A DNA stretch of 64,000 nt from assembly GCF_001540865.1 (NCBI RefSeq), contig NC_033642.1, positions 467,450 through 531,449 on the forward strand, read 5' to 3'. The stretch comes from Ananas comosus (lineage: Eukaryota > Streptophyta > Magnoliopsida > Poales > Bromeliaceae). The translations under genes and the position numbers were made by a program. Every line of letters begins with the position of its first letter. Position 1 is the first letter of the stretch. Shown here piece after piece: positions 26,003 through 37,078 of the stretch. The notes beneath the pieces are model-generated. The model had not been told where the DNA came from. It saw nothing but the letters and a program-made list of their open reading frames with translations, and made no database searches.

Positions 26003-29000
26003 TTCAAACGGCAAACAATTTTGTCAACGTGAGTGCTTTGCCTTTGTGAGCTAATAATAACAGAGAGAAAAGCAAGTTTTTGAACTAACCTGGAGTACCC
26101 ACAAGCTGATGAGTGTTTCGAGGCAGAAGAATGCAAACCCTATCAGGTAGAAAATCTGCACGATAATTATATGCAAAGGAGAGTTATTTAAGTTTAAAGC
26201 AAGCCAAGGTTATTTAGGAGGGGAATATATAAATAAATAACTATAGTAATGTGTGCAAGCGACGATCATTGGCAACATTTATGGAATGACCTACCCCCAC
26301 CAACACATGGTCGGAGAACGTGTCAATCGCTGCGAGGATTCCCCTGATTTAAGATGAAGAAAAAAAAGTATATCAAAATCTGCAAGCATAGTTATGTAAC
26401 ACAAAAAAGAGAATATAACTACCATACTCAATCTGATACAAGCAGAAAATGTTGGACTGAGTCCATGGAAATAACACCATGAGTCAAACAATAGTTATAC
26501 TTTATCTTCTCCACAGCAATGGAAAGCAAAAGAAATATTTAGATATTGAAGGTTTACATTCATGAGGTGATAAAAGCATGTTAAACCAGAGGAGAGATGC
26601 AAGAAAATTATTCTAATGGTAAATTAATTGCAGTTTTTCTCTTAGGAGATTGTAATAGGTGAAAGACACCTATTTGTTTAAATTTATGTAAATAGGAGGG
26701 AGATTAAACCAACTCGTAGCTAACAGAATGTATCATATATTCGGAGATATGATTGAAACGTATAACCACAAGGAATCAATAAGATGGCAAATTGTCAAAT
26801 TATCTGTAGATTTTAGTCCTTCACAATATGAAATATTTTTATAAGCCACATGCAACTCGAAGAGTCTTAGATAAGACAACGAAATATAGACTATAGGAGC
26901 TTCATTTCTTTCAAACTTCTTAATTAAATTCTAGCAAGTAAAATACAAATATATATAAAAGAGTTTATTCTTGCAAAAACATAGCAATGAACACCCGGTG
27001 TTAAATTTAGTGTGAAGAAAATGACTTACGTAAGGGACTTCCCGTGAAATACAATTGGTGGAGCAATTGCAGCAAGGATGCAGAAGCATATGTGAATCTA
27101 CATGCAGAATAAGGAAAAAGTACATAAAATATAGCGCAGCTTATGGAAATTATGAGAGGATACCCCAGAAAATTAGCAGAGATAATTAATTACCATGTAG
27201 AAAAGGAAAAACCAACCAAACTTCAGAGCGCTATCAGTTCTGGTCAATAATAATAAAACAGAAAAGTTAGGATAACAGGAATGGAAAATAGCAAATAAGA
27301 GGATACATAATAATCTCAAATATAAATATCACGCTGTAATAATGCACTTGAGTAGGTTTAGGAATTGGAGGTATAAAAAGAAAAAAATTCTCAGGTCCTC
27401 ATATGAAGCTTGGGGTTTCACACAGATAATAGAGGCTTTTATATATACATCGCTTAATATCATCTATCTACATGAATATTACAGTAAAAATCTGAATTTA
27501 TAAATATAGCTCCAAAATCTGCAGTTTCTTACAAAAGCATTGTTTATGTTGGGAACCATCCAATTTATGAGGGAGAGTTGGTTACGTATTATGAAATAAT
27601 AGTTTTCAAAGAGGGACACTCAAATACAGGGGTATACACATAAGAGATCAAGTTTTTAAAGGCAAAATCGAAGTGTTGAAGGAAAATAAATGTAAATAGA
27701 TAACTTTACATGGCTCTGCATATGGGATTCTGAATGTCTCAATTTGCCCATAAAATAATAAGTTTGTTTTGCCACGTACAAAGTACCTGAAACCAGGGAT
27801 TCCATTTGGATATCTAGATATGAAAGCCTAAGGTTGTCACAGATCAGCAATATTAAAATTCAGTTTTCAGTTCAACGTATTTCTTTCCTGTATTCTTTCA
27901 ATAAGATGGGGAACAAGAACCACAATAATTCAGGCTTACATTAAGTTTCAAATTCGGTTGACAAGAAACTGGTATGTTTTCCAACGTAAGAGAACCACTG
28001 CAGAAAATAAGCATAATCCACACAGAGCTTAAGAAAGTATATATATGTATGCACTGAATATCATATGGTTCCTTTCTCCAATATAATAATTTACGTTCCA
28101 GAACTATGCTATACATTTGATAACAACACCAAGTTAATGTATGAAGAGAGCTATAATAATAAACTGATGTCAAAAGTGACCTGAAAAAAAATAAATATCA
28201 GCACTTACAAAGAAAGCTTACCGCATGGCTCGATACAAAGGCCTATACCAAAGAACATATGAGAGTGGACATCCAAGCAAAGCATAGATAATTGCAAGGA
28301 AGAAAATCTTAACACCTGTAAATTTGGGGGGGCAAAGAACGAACATATTTAAGACATTATATATCATATATAAATTTTACCACATAAACATGGAATACAT
28401 AAGGAAACTGTCAGACAATAGATAGAAGAAATAGTCCTATAGAAGTATTGGAGGGGGGAAAAACCACCTCCTCCTCTAATCCAGCAAATAGTCACAGCAA
28501 CAACATTCCATGCAAGGCAAAGAACAATTCCTGCAAAGAAACAGTACCACCAGTCCACCAGTGAACAATTAATAAAGGATAATAGCCGAAGTTACTGAAA
28601 TTTAAATATAAAATTAATGAAGTACACTTGATTTAATCTATTTTCTTCTTTTTTTTTTGGAATTATCAGCTCCAATAGTTTCCAGTAATTTAAGTTTCTG
28701 TAAGACTGGATGACGCATTGGTTCAACTAATGATCCAGTAACCCAACCACTAGCCGGATCAATGCCCCATCGAGGTTTAATAACAATATATTTCCACCAC
28801 AAAACTAGTATGTATAGAACATTCGCGAACATACCTAGCCAACTTGCAAATGCCAGATACTGCAATTTCTGCGCATGTATTGGTATTTCCTTAGATATGT
28901 CATGATGAATAATAGGAAAAACCGGGGGCCAATTTTTCTCTTCAATGGTGACGCCAGCTGCGTCGGAAAGTGTTACATCCAAAAATCACCAATAATCCCA

Positions 29001-29807
29001 CATTACACAATACCCCAACCTAAAAGTAAAAAAAAAAAAGTCCGAATTCGATACCTCTAGTTAATGCTTCCTCCCTTTGTTTTATTTCCTGCAATTGAAG
29101 TGCAAAACAATTTTTGCTTTCAAAATAGTGTAACTCCATAAGCTGAAAAGTGCTTCTAGGAAAACAGCTTTTAAGAAGAAAAAGTGGTAGATAAGAAAAA
29201 CTCATTACCCTTTCCCTTCTCTTTAAATTCTCTTCCCAGGCTACAAGATCCTTCTGCTTCTTCTTTGGATCCTGGAAACATTTAATCACAATACTGAAGG
29301 AGTAAACAATAAAAATGCAAAACCTACAATTTTGTCACATCCATCTCAAATTAAACATCCCAAAATTCAATAAATATCTTAGAATAAGATGAAGTACATA
29401 TTCAAACTTTGTGAACGCAAGAACTCGATCAACCGCCCAAAACCCTACAATCTCACTCATGCCAGTTCACAATCCACAGCAAAAGGTGAACAAAACCCAC
29501 AATCCACATTGCGTTTCCCACCCACCAAATCCCCAAAACTCCCTCAAAAACCCGCAGATTAAAACCACCAACAACCAAACAAAGCACGAGAAAACCCTAG
29601 GAAACGAATGAAGGCGACACCTTTACCCAAAAAACCACCAACACGCATCAAAATCGTAGTGTTGAGCGAAGAATTGGACTATAAACGATCGAAATGGTGC
29701 GAATTTAACGGAAAAAAAAAAGAAAAAAAAAGGGTGGTGGGTGCGGGGATCGATACCGCGAAGGGGTTCACGTTGTCCTCCTCGAGAGAATTGGGATCGC
29801 GAGGCAT
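24995..29807 (-). CDS. SCAMP: Secretory carrier-associated membrane protein (SCAMP), short N-terminus
   Basis: Eleven exons in transcript order: 29757-29807, 29209-29271, 29055-29088, 28835-28957, 28468-28530, 28222-28315, 27194-27239, 27030-27097, 26295-26343, 26090-26155, 24995-25027. All junctions are GT-AG and in phase; 229 residues. SCAMPs are four-TM proteins of post-Golgi and plasma membranes that act in vesicle trafficking. Signatures: an N-terminal acidic NPF repeat (VNPFA, residues 13-17), a coiled-coil ([20 protein letters not shown]), the core [20 protein letters not shown], the loop [33 protein letters not shown], and the closing KVYMYFRG. Exon 1 joins directly to the coiled-coil exon in phase 0; the usual Pro-rich linker (PPAS ... 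ATVDIPLD) is not found in the 485-bp intron between them, so the protein is about 35-50 residues shorter than typical plant SCAMPs (about 265-290). Confidence 0.9.
25290..25331. repeat. (CT)n and (TA)n microsatellite
   Basis: CT units followed by TATATATA inside the last SCAMP intron. Confidence 0.8.
25959..26000. repeat. (GA)n microsatellite
   Basis: About 20 GA units inside the last SCAMP intron, next to exon 10. Confidence 0.9.
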
Positions 29808-30074
29808 CGTTGGGATCTTTTGTAGCACCCAAAAAAAAAAAAAAAAAAAATCTCTCTCTTTCTCTCTCTAGAGTCGCTCTTTTTTTTTTCGACGACGAAG
29901 AGAGAGAGAAAGAGAGAGGGGGAGAGATCGAAATATTTAGGCGCTTCTCTATCGTTTGGTACGAGGGTAAAAAGGAAGAAGTTAAAGGGCTAAACTGCAA
30001 AATTACCTCATTTTTTAAGGTTTGCGTATCGATTTGGTAATTATCCTATATTTTTTTTCATAATTTAATATATT

Positions 30075-30430
30075 GTGTGAAAATTTTCAAATACCACCCC
30101 GCTAGTTCCGCACATTCTCACTTTGGTACCATATGATTTAAAGTGTACCTATTTAATATCATGTGGTTTTTTTTTTTATTATTATTCATTTCACTAATTT
30201 TTTCATTAAATTAGTGATAAGGTTGAAACTAAAAAATACTAAAATAAATATTCGATAAACCTAGGTGGGATATCTGAAGTTTTTTTGTATATAATTTAAC
30301 AAAATATTAGCGAAAGAGCTGACGAAAAGGAAAAAATAAAAAATATAGAGTACTAAATTGATATACTTAAAACCACAGAATATTAAAATGAGAACGTGTG
30401 AAACCACAAGGGTGGTATATGAAGTTTGCC
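30075..30430. mobile_element. GGGAAAACTTCAAA-family MITE, degenerate copy
   Basis: The left half carries TTTTCAAATACCACC and GGTACCATATGATTTAAAG. The right half carries AAACCACAGAATATTAAAATG and GGTGGTATATGAAGTTTGCCC in inverted orientation. The termini are worn. Confidence 0.6.
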
Positions 30431-30626
30431 CTATATTATATTATTCGAAATCTTAAAAATATTTAATATACTCTTTGGTGCACCAAATATCTTTATTGAT
30501 TTTTAAAAATTACTATACATAATATCCCTAACCCTAAAATTTATTTATAGAATTTAAAGTTTTGAAGAGTATTTTGAAAATAGAGGGGTAATTTTAAAAT
30601 TTTTGAATAGTAGAGAGTTCTTTTTT

Positions 30627-31045
30627 GGGAAAACTTCAAAAACCCTCCTTGTGGTTTCAATTTTTTTCACTTTAGTACCCTGTGGTTTAAAATATATCAG
30701 TACCCTGTGGTTTCTCACTTTAGTACCATATAGTTTAAAGTGTATCAAGTTAGTACCCTGTGGTTTTGCACTTTATCACTTTAGTACCCTGTGGTTTTAA
30801 TTTTGTATCAAGTTAGTACCCTATAGTTTTTTAAATCACAGGATACTAAAGTGATAAAGTGTGAAATCACAGGATACTAAAGTGATAAAGTGCAAAACCA
30901 CAGGGTACTAACTTGATACATTTTAAACCACAAGGTACTAAAGTGATGAAGTGAGAAACCACCGGGTACTAACTTGATACACTTTAAACCACGGGGTACT
31001 AAAATGAAAAAGTGTGAAACCACAGGGGGTTTTTGAAGTTTTCCC
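30627..31045. mobile_element. GGGAAAACTTCAAA-family MITE, well preserved
   Basis: Perfect ends GGGAAAACTTCAAAAACCC and GGGTTTTTGAAGTTTTCCC. Both arms consist of repeated units of about 35-40 bp (TAGTACCCTGTGGTTT and, inverted, AAACCACAGGGTACTA), so the whole element can fold into one long hairpin. Confidence 0.85.
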
Positions 31046-31800
31046 TTTTATTTTCTCTTTAAGCTTTATCTGTTTACTTTTATATATAATCTATTTATTT
31101 ATTTATTTTTTTTATCACCAATATATTAATTGGGAATTTAAAAAAGACATTCCCTTATTTTAAGGGCGTGTTTGGTTCGCTTCTTTTTCACCATAGAATC
31201 GGAATCGGAATGTGTTTGGTATGCGGGAGTTGAGTTCCATTCTGATTCGGATTCTCGAATGGAATGGGAATCTCCCAGTCACCTCTTTTTTCAATCCGAT
31301 CTAGGAGGCCAGATTGAAAATGGATATTTATTCTGATTAAATTTATTTTTTCAACTTTTTAAATTAAAATATGAGTTTAAATTTAGAAATTAAATTTATA
31401 ATTTTAAATTTTAATTTTAATTTGAATTAAAATTTAAAATTTAATCAAGTCTTTTGAATCTAACTGTCACGTGGTAGACGTTAATAAGACGGAAAGCCGA
31501 AGAGGTAGACGTTACAGGGAAGAAAGCTGAAGAGACCGCTTAGCCATTTGGTTCAAAAGAGGGACAAGTGAGGGTGAAAGATAAACTGCCACGTGGTAAG
31601 ACTAGGGAAAATAATGTTAAGGTATAGAGGTATAGAAGATAGATTTGTCCGGTTGAATGCTGGTTAGCCCTAATCCTAGCCAATATCCTGCAATTATCCC
31701 ATGCAAATATCCAATCAAGCTCTGAATACCGGCCTATATTATCGTGGTTTGTGCACGGATCAGGCCATGTGGGCCGGGTCCATTAACCATGCGCTCTCTC
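31046..31800. other. Intergenic DNA upstream of the mutase
   Basis: No gene. At 31165-31200 a GGCGTGTTTGGTTCG sequence resembles one end of a Tourist or hAT MITE, but I found no matching opposite end. Confidence 0.4.
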
Positions 31801-31807
31801 TCTCCCT

Positions 31808-31816
31808 CTATATATA
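31808..31816 (+). promoter_or_regulatory. TATA box of the mutase gene
   Basis: CTATATATACTTG about 75 bp before the ATG. TTGGGCCAAA (31852-31861), a site II-like TGGGCC element common in plant housekeeping promoters, lies between it and the start codon. Confidence 0.45.
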
Positions 31817-31887
31817 CTTGCGAGACGAGAAAAGACCTCTCTCTTCCCCGTTGGGCCAAACTGTGAAGTGAACCCCCGCCGTTTCCC

Positions 31888-34843
31888 ATGGCCGACGAGA
31901 AGCAGCGCTCTCTCCGCCTCCTCTCCGCCTCCCCTTTCCCTCTCCCCCACGGTACTCTCTCTCTCCCTCTAGGGTTCCTCTCCAATGGCGCGCTCTCTCT
32001 CTATGTGATTGCGATCTGAGCTCTTGAGCTCTCCTCTTCCTCCTCCTCCTCCTCCTCCCCCCCTAGGGTTGCGATTCTCGTATGGGACCGCGGGGTTCCG
32101 ATCGGATGGAGCGATCCTATCGTCGACGGTGTTCCGAGCTGGGATCGTGGCGGCGCTGAGGGCGCTGAAGAGGGGATCGGCGATCGGGGTGATGATCACT
32201 GCCTCCCACAACCCCGTCGCCGACAACGGCGTCAAGATCGCCGACCCCGACGGCGGCATGATGACCCAGACCTGGGAGCCCTTCGCCGACGCCCTCGCCA
32301 ACGCCCCCGACCCTCAAACCCTCCTCCAGGTCCCTTTTACTTCTTACTTTAACCGCGGTTTTAATGCTCTAATTTCTGATCGTAGTGTCACTATCCACGT
32401 GATAGTGGATTCTCTAGGTCGGCGTATGCTTAGATCTCTGTAGTTTCGATGTAGCTCACTTCGTTTGTGAGTTGATCGGATTGAGAAATTAGTGCTTGTG
32501 TTTGCTTATTTAGTTCTATCAGCAATAGAACGATTTCAGTTCACCTTTCAGGACAAATTAAACATGCTGCTCAACTCAACCCATGTATTTAGATGAAGAA
32601 AAGCTCTTTGGGAACTTCCTCATATTAGTCGACTTTTATTTGTCTGCATGAATTCGAAATGTCAGCTGATCGGTTGCATCTTTTGAAGGCAGATTTCGTA
32701 TTGTTAAACTGTGTAGTGTCTAATCCTTGTAATAGTGTAACGATTTCGTTGGAGTCCAAAATATCTACCTGAAAACACAAATTCTTCTTCGATCTTTTCT
32801 ACCTCGTGTCTAATATTGCCTTCTGCTGGCAGTTGGTTCTTGAGTTCGCAAAGGATGAGAACATCCCACTGGGGGGAGCACAGTCTGCGGAGATATTATT
32901 GGGAAGAGACACGAGACCATCTGGAGAATTTCTCCTCGAAGCAGCAAAACAAGTAGGCAGTGCAATTATTTTTTATTTTTGGGGGTGGGGGGGTGGGGGG
33001 GGTGTCGATACAGATTGAATAGATGCTAAATACTAATGCATTTCAATCTCCTCAAGGGAATCACTGCCATAATTGGTGCTGCCACAATTGATATGGGAAT
33101 TGTGACGACCCCGCAACTTCATTGGATGGTTAGGAGCAGGAATAATGGCTTGAAGGCATCTGAATCTGATTATTTTGCACAACTTGCAGATTCCTTTAGG
33201 TTAGTTTTTGAGGAGATTAGATCTTATGTTGAATTTGATATTTTAGGCCTACTTACATTGGAGACCTACACTTGTTGGATTCAGGTGCTTGATGGATCTT
33301 GTCCCAAATGAAGTAGAGAAAAAAGGGGTTGATACGAAACTTATTGTAGATGGAGCAAATGGCGTCGGTGGTGCAAAGCTTGAGGTTCTGAAGGAAATGC
33401 TCATGGGAGTAGAGATTCACACGAGAAATTCAGGCAAGGACGGAGAAGGAATACTAAATGAGAAGTGCGGTGCTGATTATGTGCAGAAGGAGAAAGTTGT
33501 TCCATGTGGGTTTGGTTCTGACGATGTAGGAGTAAGGTAATGTGCTTTCCTTCTTTTCTCTTGAATAATATGTTTATGTTAGTTATATCAATACCAAGTG
33601 CACAGTTCACTCTAGTGTTTCAGGTGCACGAGTTTGGACGGTGATGCTGATAGACTTGTGTATTTCCATGTCTTATCAGCAAGTAACGATAGGATTGATC
33701 TTGTTGATGGAGACAAGATATTATCCCTCTTCGCAATATTTATCAAAGAGCAACTAAAGATTCTTAATGATGAGAAGGATGATGGACTTAAGAAAGAATT
33801 GCCTGCAAGGCTTGGCATTGTTCAGACAGCGTATGCAAATGGAGCATCAACAGACTACCTTAAGCAGATGGGCCTCGAAGTGGTATCCACTCCGACCGGA
33901 GTGAAATATTTGCACAAGAAAGCTTCAGAATATGACGTCGGTATCTATTTTGAGGCCAATCGGCATGGGACAATACTATTTTCAGAAAATTTTATATCAC
34001 TATTGGAGTCTAGAAATAATGAACTTGCCTCTACATCTTCAGGTGAACTCGTGAATTCCATAGCATTTGTCCCTAGAAATTGCAATTTTATGAAACAGGA
34101 GTATTTCACTTTTTCTTTTTTCTTTTTCTGTTTATCACATAGGTTCTGAGCATCACAAGGCTGCACAAAGATTGTTGGCGGTCAGTCAACTGATCAATCA
34201 AGCTGTTGGAGATGCTCTCAGTGGGCTGCTTTTAGTAGAGGCTATTTTGCAATCCATGGGATGGTCCTTCAAGAAGTGGAGTGAGCTTTACCATGATCTG
34301 CCTAGTAGACAGCTGAAGGTAAATTGCTTGTTTTATTCATACTTCAGCAGGTTCTTTTCTGAAAACATATAATGACTTTTAGAATATTTTTTGACGGTAG
34401 GAGTCTGCAAAAAGAGCAGGGAAAATAAATTTCTTTTCATTCCTTTTCTACCTACTATATTTCTTTTTTTATTTTCTGCTCAGGTGAAAGTTGCAGATCG
34501 GAGTGCTATTATTACAGCAAATGCAGAGACCCAAGTTGTGAAGCCTTCTGGCTTGCAGGAGGCAATAGACATGGAGACCGGTAAGCAAGAAAAGTCCTAC
34601 TGATTACAAATAAGTCTCACTGTATTTCTCTATATCAAAATTATGGTTGATCTTTTCTTTTTTTGTTTCTTTTTGTATATTTATGTGGAGCAACTTGCAG
34701 CCAAGTATACTCGTGGGCGGTGCTTTGTTCGGCCCTCTGGCACAGAGGACGTAGTACGCGTATATGCAGAGGGATCAACACAGGAAGCAGCTGATAGCCT
34801 CGCCAAATCTGTGGCAGAGCATTTCACTCGCCTTCTTGGGTAA
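31888..34843 (+). CDS. Phosphoacetylglucosamine mutase
   Basis: Nine exons: 31888-31951, 32067-32329, 32833-32952, 33057-33199, 33285-33536, 33624-34042, 34143-34318, 34484-34580, 34701-34843; all GT-AG and in phase, 558 residues, the usual length (about 550-560). The enzyme interconverts GlcNAc-6-phosphate and GlcNAc-1-phosphate in the cytosolic UDP-GlcNAc pathway (plant AGM, also called DRT101). Key sites of the alpha-D-phosphohexomutase superfamily are intact: the phosphoserine loop TASHNP (Ser68), the metal loop DGDADR (286-291), the sugar-binding FEANRHGT loop, and the phosphate loop RPSGTED (522-528). The start ATG at 31888 sits in the context CCCATGGCC. The last two exons are present again at 37198-37557 after a contig join. 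Confidence 0.95.
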
Positions 34844-37077
34844 GATGGTCTACACTAATAAACTTGAGCACAATTTCCAATATGAAGTTTCTATCTGCAG
34901 GTCTAAAACTTGGCATTTTATAACTCAATTGCTTGTTTGTGCACTTTAAAGTCTTGTTCTGGTGTTAGGAGAAATTTTTCTAATTTTGAAACTATTTTTT
35001 GGACTAACTGCATTAAATATGTTTGCCATCCACACTATATATCTTTCATTGTGCAAGGTTTTCCCTATATATTTATACATTGATGCTTTTTTGCTCCAAA
35101 CGTCCCCAACGAAGGTTTGTTAACCTATACAAGTAACGCTAGCCTATTACATTTCCTCCGAATGCTGTATATATGGGTTGTTTATGCATTGGCATAAGAT
35201 GATTTTAAGAGTTATAATTGGTTTGTAGACACAATCTTCGAAGTTACATAATCGACAATTTATATGAGATCAATTTTTGGGGACCCAACGCATATCCCCT
35301 ACCCTCCCTGACATAATAATCTCACTTCTATTTCGTCCTCATCATAAGCTCACTGCAATAATTGTAGGTGACCTGGAGGATATTTATGACAGCGTGTCTT
35401 AGATAGAGAATAAATAGGGGTCTTTTGATTTTCTTATGAATACTTGTATAATGTTATTTTTATGTATTATTAATATGTATAGATTTACAGTATAAATATT
35501 TTTAATTCATTTATGCATATATCATATTAGTTTGCTATAAACTATATTGTGGAACCCAAAGCACCTGGAGTTATCAACATACTGTCTGTCTGACGTGCAT
35601 GCTTAATGAGAACAGAAGTGTGCAGTTTTTAAATTGATATTGCTCGTGGACGGATATATCCAATACGTCTCTATTTAAAGTAGGGGGGTAGGTATAGTAT
35701 GAACGCCTTTGAACTGATTTCTCATTAGTGATTCCCTTCGTTTTTTTTTGTCATTTCGTATCCATATGTAATGCGGATTCAGATGTCAAAATTTAATTTT
35801 GATCCGAGGGGGTTCGAGCTGAACACAGGATCCTTTTAAGTCCACATCATCTTGGCGATGTGACGCCCAACCAACCGCGGGGTTGGAATTTTTGTCGCGC
35901 TTTCTTGATCGAGTCCGTCACTCCTTCCACACTTAATAACAAACAGATCCTGACTTTATAATACTGTAGTAACAAACCACCGCAGAGAGATGAATCGTTA
36001 CAGGCAATAGCAACAGAAAACAACAACAGAAAAGCAGCTTGCAATATACCGAAATTGCAGCACACCAAAACCACAAAGCACATCACCACCCAACAAGCAA
36101 GCCTCTACAACAACGCACAAATTCAAATACGTAACACACAACCACTTCATACGTGTTGCACTATTACTTTTATAATAGGGGCATAATACCAACACGGGTA
36201 ACAGATCATCCAAGCCAACAGTGGAAGCTAGGAGTTCCAGCCTAGAACCGAGTAGGGCTCTTAGTTGTGCGGAGGCTTATCGACGTCTTCGTGGGGGCGG
36301 AACCACACCTTCTGCTCCAACACTGAGGCTGGATCATTCCCACTGGCTGGCTTGCCGGTGGAGCCACTGTTGGATTCGGCCGGCCCAAACACGCCAGTCT
36401 CAGGGTGAGGGCCCCAATACCTCTCAGGCTTGCCGTTCTCAATCACATCATCCGGCACCACGCACGGCTGCACGTGCTCATCGCCGTTCTTGTCGTAGGC
36501 CGATGCGTGCACTCCCCTCCTGGTAAAGGGCACAGATATACATGGTTTTACCACAGCATTGTAAATTTCTCTTGCACCATTTTGGAAGATACTGGAAGGC
36601 CCGGATTAAGAGCCCAACCAAACGGGCATGAACAGCCATCAAGGTTTGCATTTCCAATGGACAAGCGCACGGCGGTTATGCAGAAGATCTCCTCACCAAA
36701 ATACTTGCCTACTCTTTTACTTCACAAGTATTGCTATGGTTCAACAGAAGTTGGTTGATTTGATTGATAATCTAGACTGTTGATTAAGCTCAGGAAGCAC
36801 AAGTGTAGAGGTGTAAAATTGGACAAAATCATGACTGGGGCAAAACCACAATCACGTGAGCAAGCATCCGAAGGCCAGAATTAACTAGTGTACTGTTGTA
36901 GGTGGGTCAAAACAGACTCGTGGTCCATTCAATAGTAAAAGTTTTCTGTGACACACTAGCAGTAGTTAATGGAGAGTACTGCAGGCCACAGGGGAGGGTA
37001 CGGGGGAAGAAGACAATCACACAGTTCTTGCCGTTCGAAAGGAATCTACAAATTATACCCTTACACATCGATAGTTG
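34365..37077. repeat. Duplicated block, copy 1 (before the N)
   Basis: From AACATATAATGACTTTTAGA at 34365 to ACACATCGATAGTTG at 37077, this block is repeated at 37079-39838 with the same order and only scattered substitutions and small indels. It carries mutase exons 8-9, the intergenic spacer, and exon 2 of the minus-strand LEA gene. It ends exactly at the single N at 37078. Confidence 0.9.
36261..36519 (-). pseudogene. Orphan exon 2 of the LEA At5g17165-like gene
   Basis: An intact 259-bp exon with acceptor (CCAG) and stop, identical in length to the functional exon 2 at 39041-39299. Its protein differs at several residues (for example NGDEHVQPC against NADEHVQAS, KPERY against KPDKY, AESN against AEPN). 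No first exon precedes it on its side of the N. It is best read as the second allele of the LEA exon, kept by the assembly; as written it is not a complete gene. Confidence 0.75.
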
Positions 37078-37078
37078 N
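37078..37078. other. Single N: contig join
   Basis: One undetermined base lies exactly where the sequence jumps from the end of duplicated block 1 to the start of block 2. Confidence 0.9.

Noticed and set aside
28638..28834. Continuation of the SCAMP exon 4 frame through 28638
   Set aside because: The family sequence continues from exon 4 to the exon at 28468-28530, and a GTATGT donor follows codon WLG; the read-through sequence is intronic.
29623..30000. Minus-strand open frame upstream of the SCAMP start
   Set aside because: It is in a different frame from the SCAMP exon 1 and runs through poly-T and CT repeats; the translation is Phe/Ser low complexity.
35847..36213. Open frames in the mutase-LEA spacer
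   Set aside because: Their translations are Cys/Val/Leu-rich without domain resemblance; the region is the 3' flank of the LEA exon and the frame is disrupted in the second copy.
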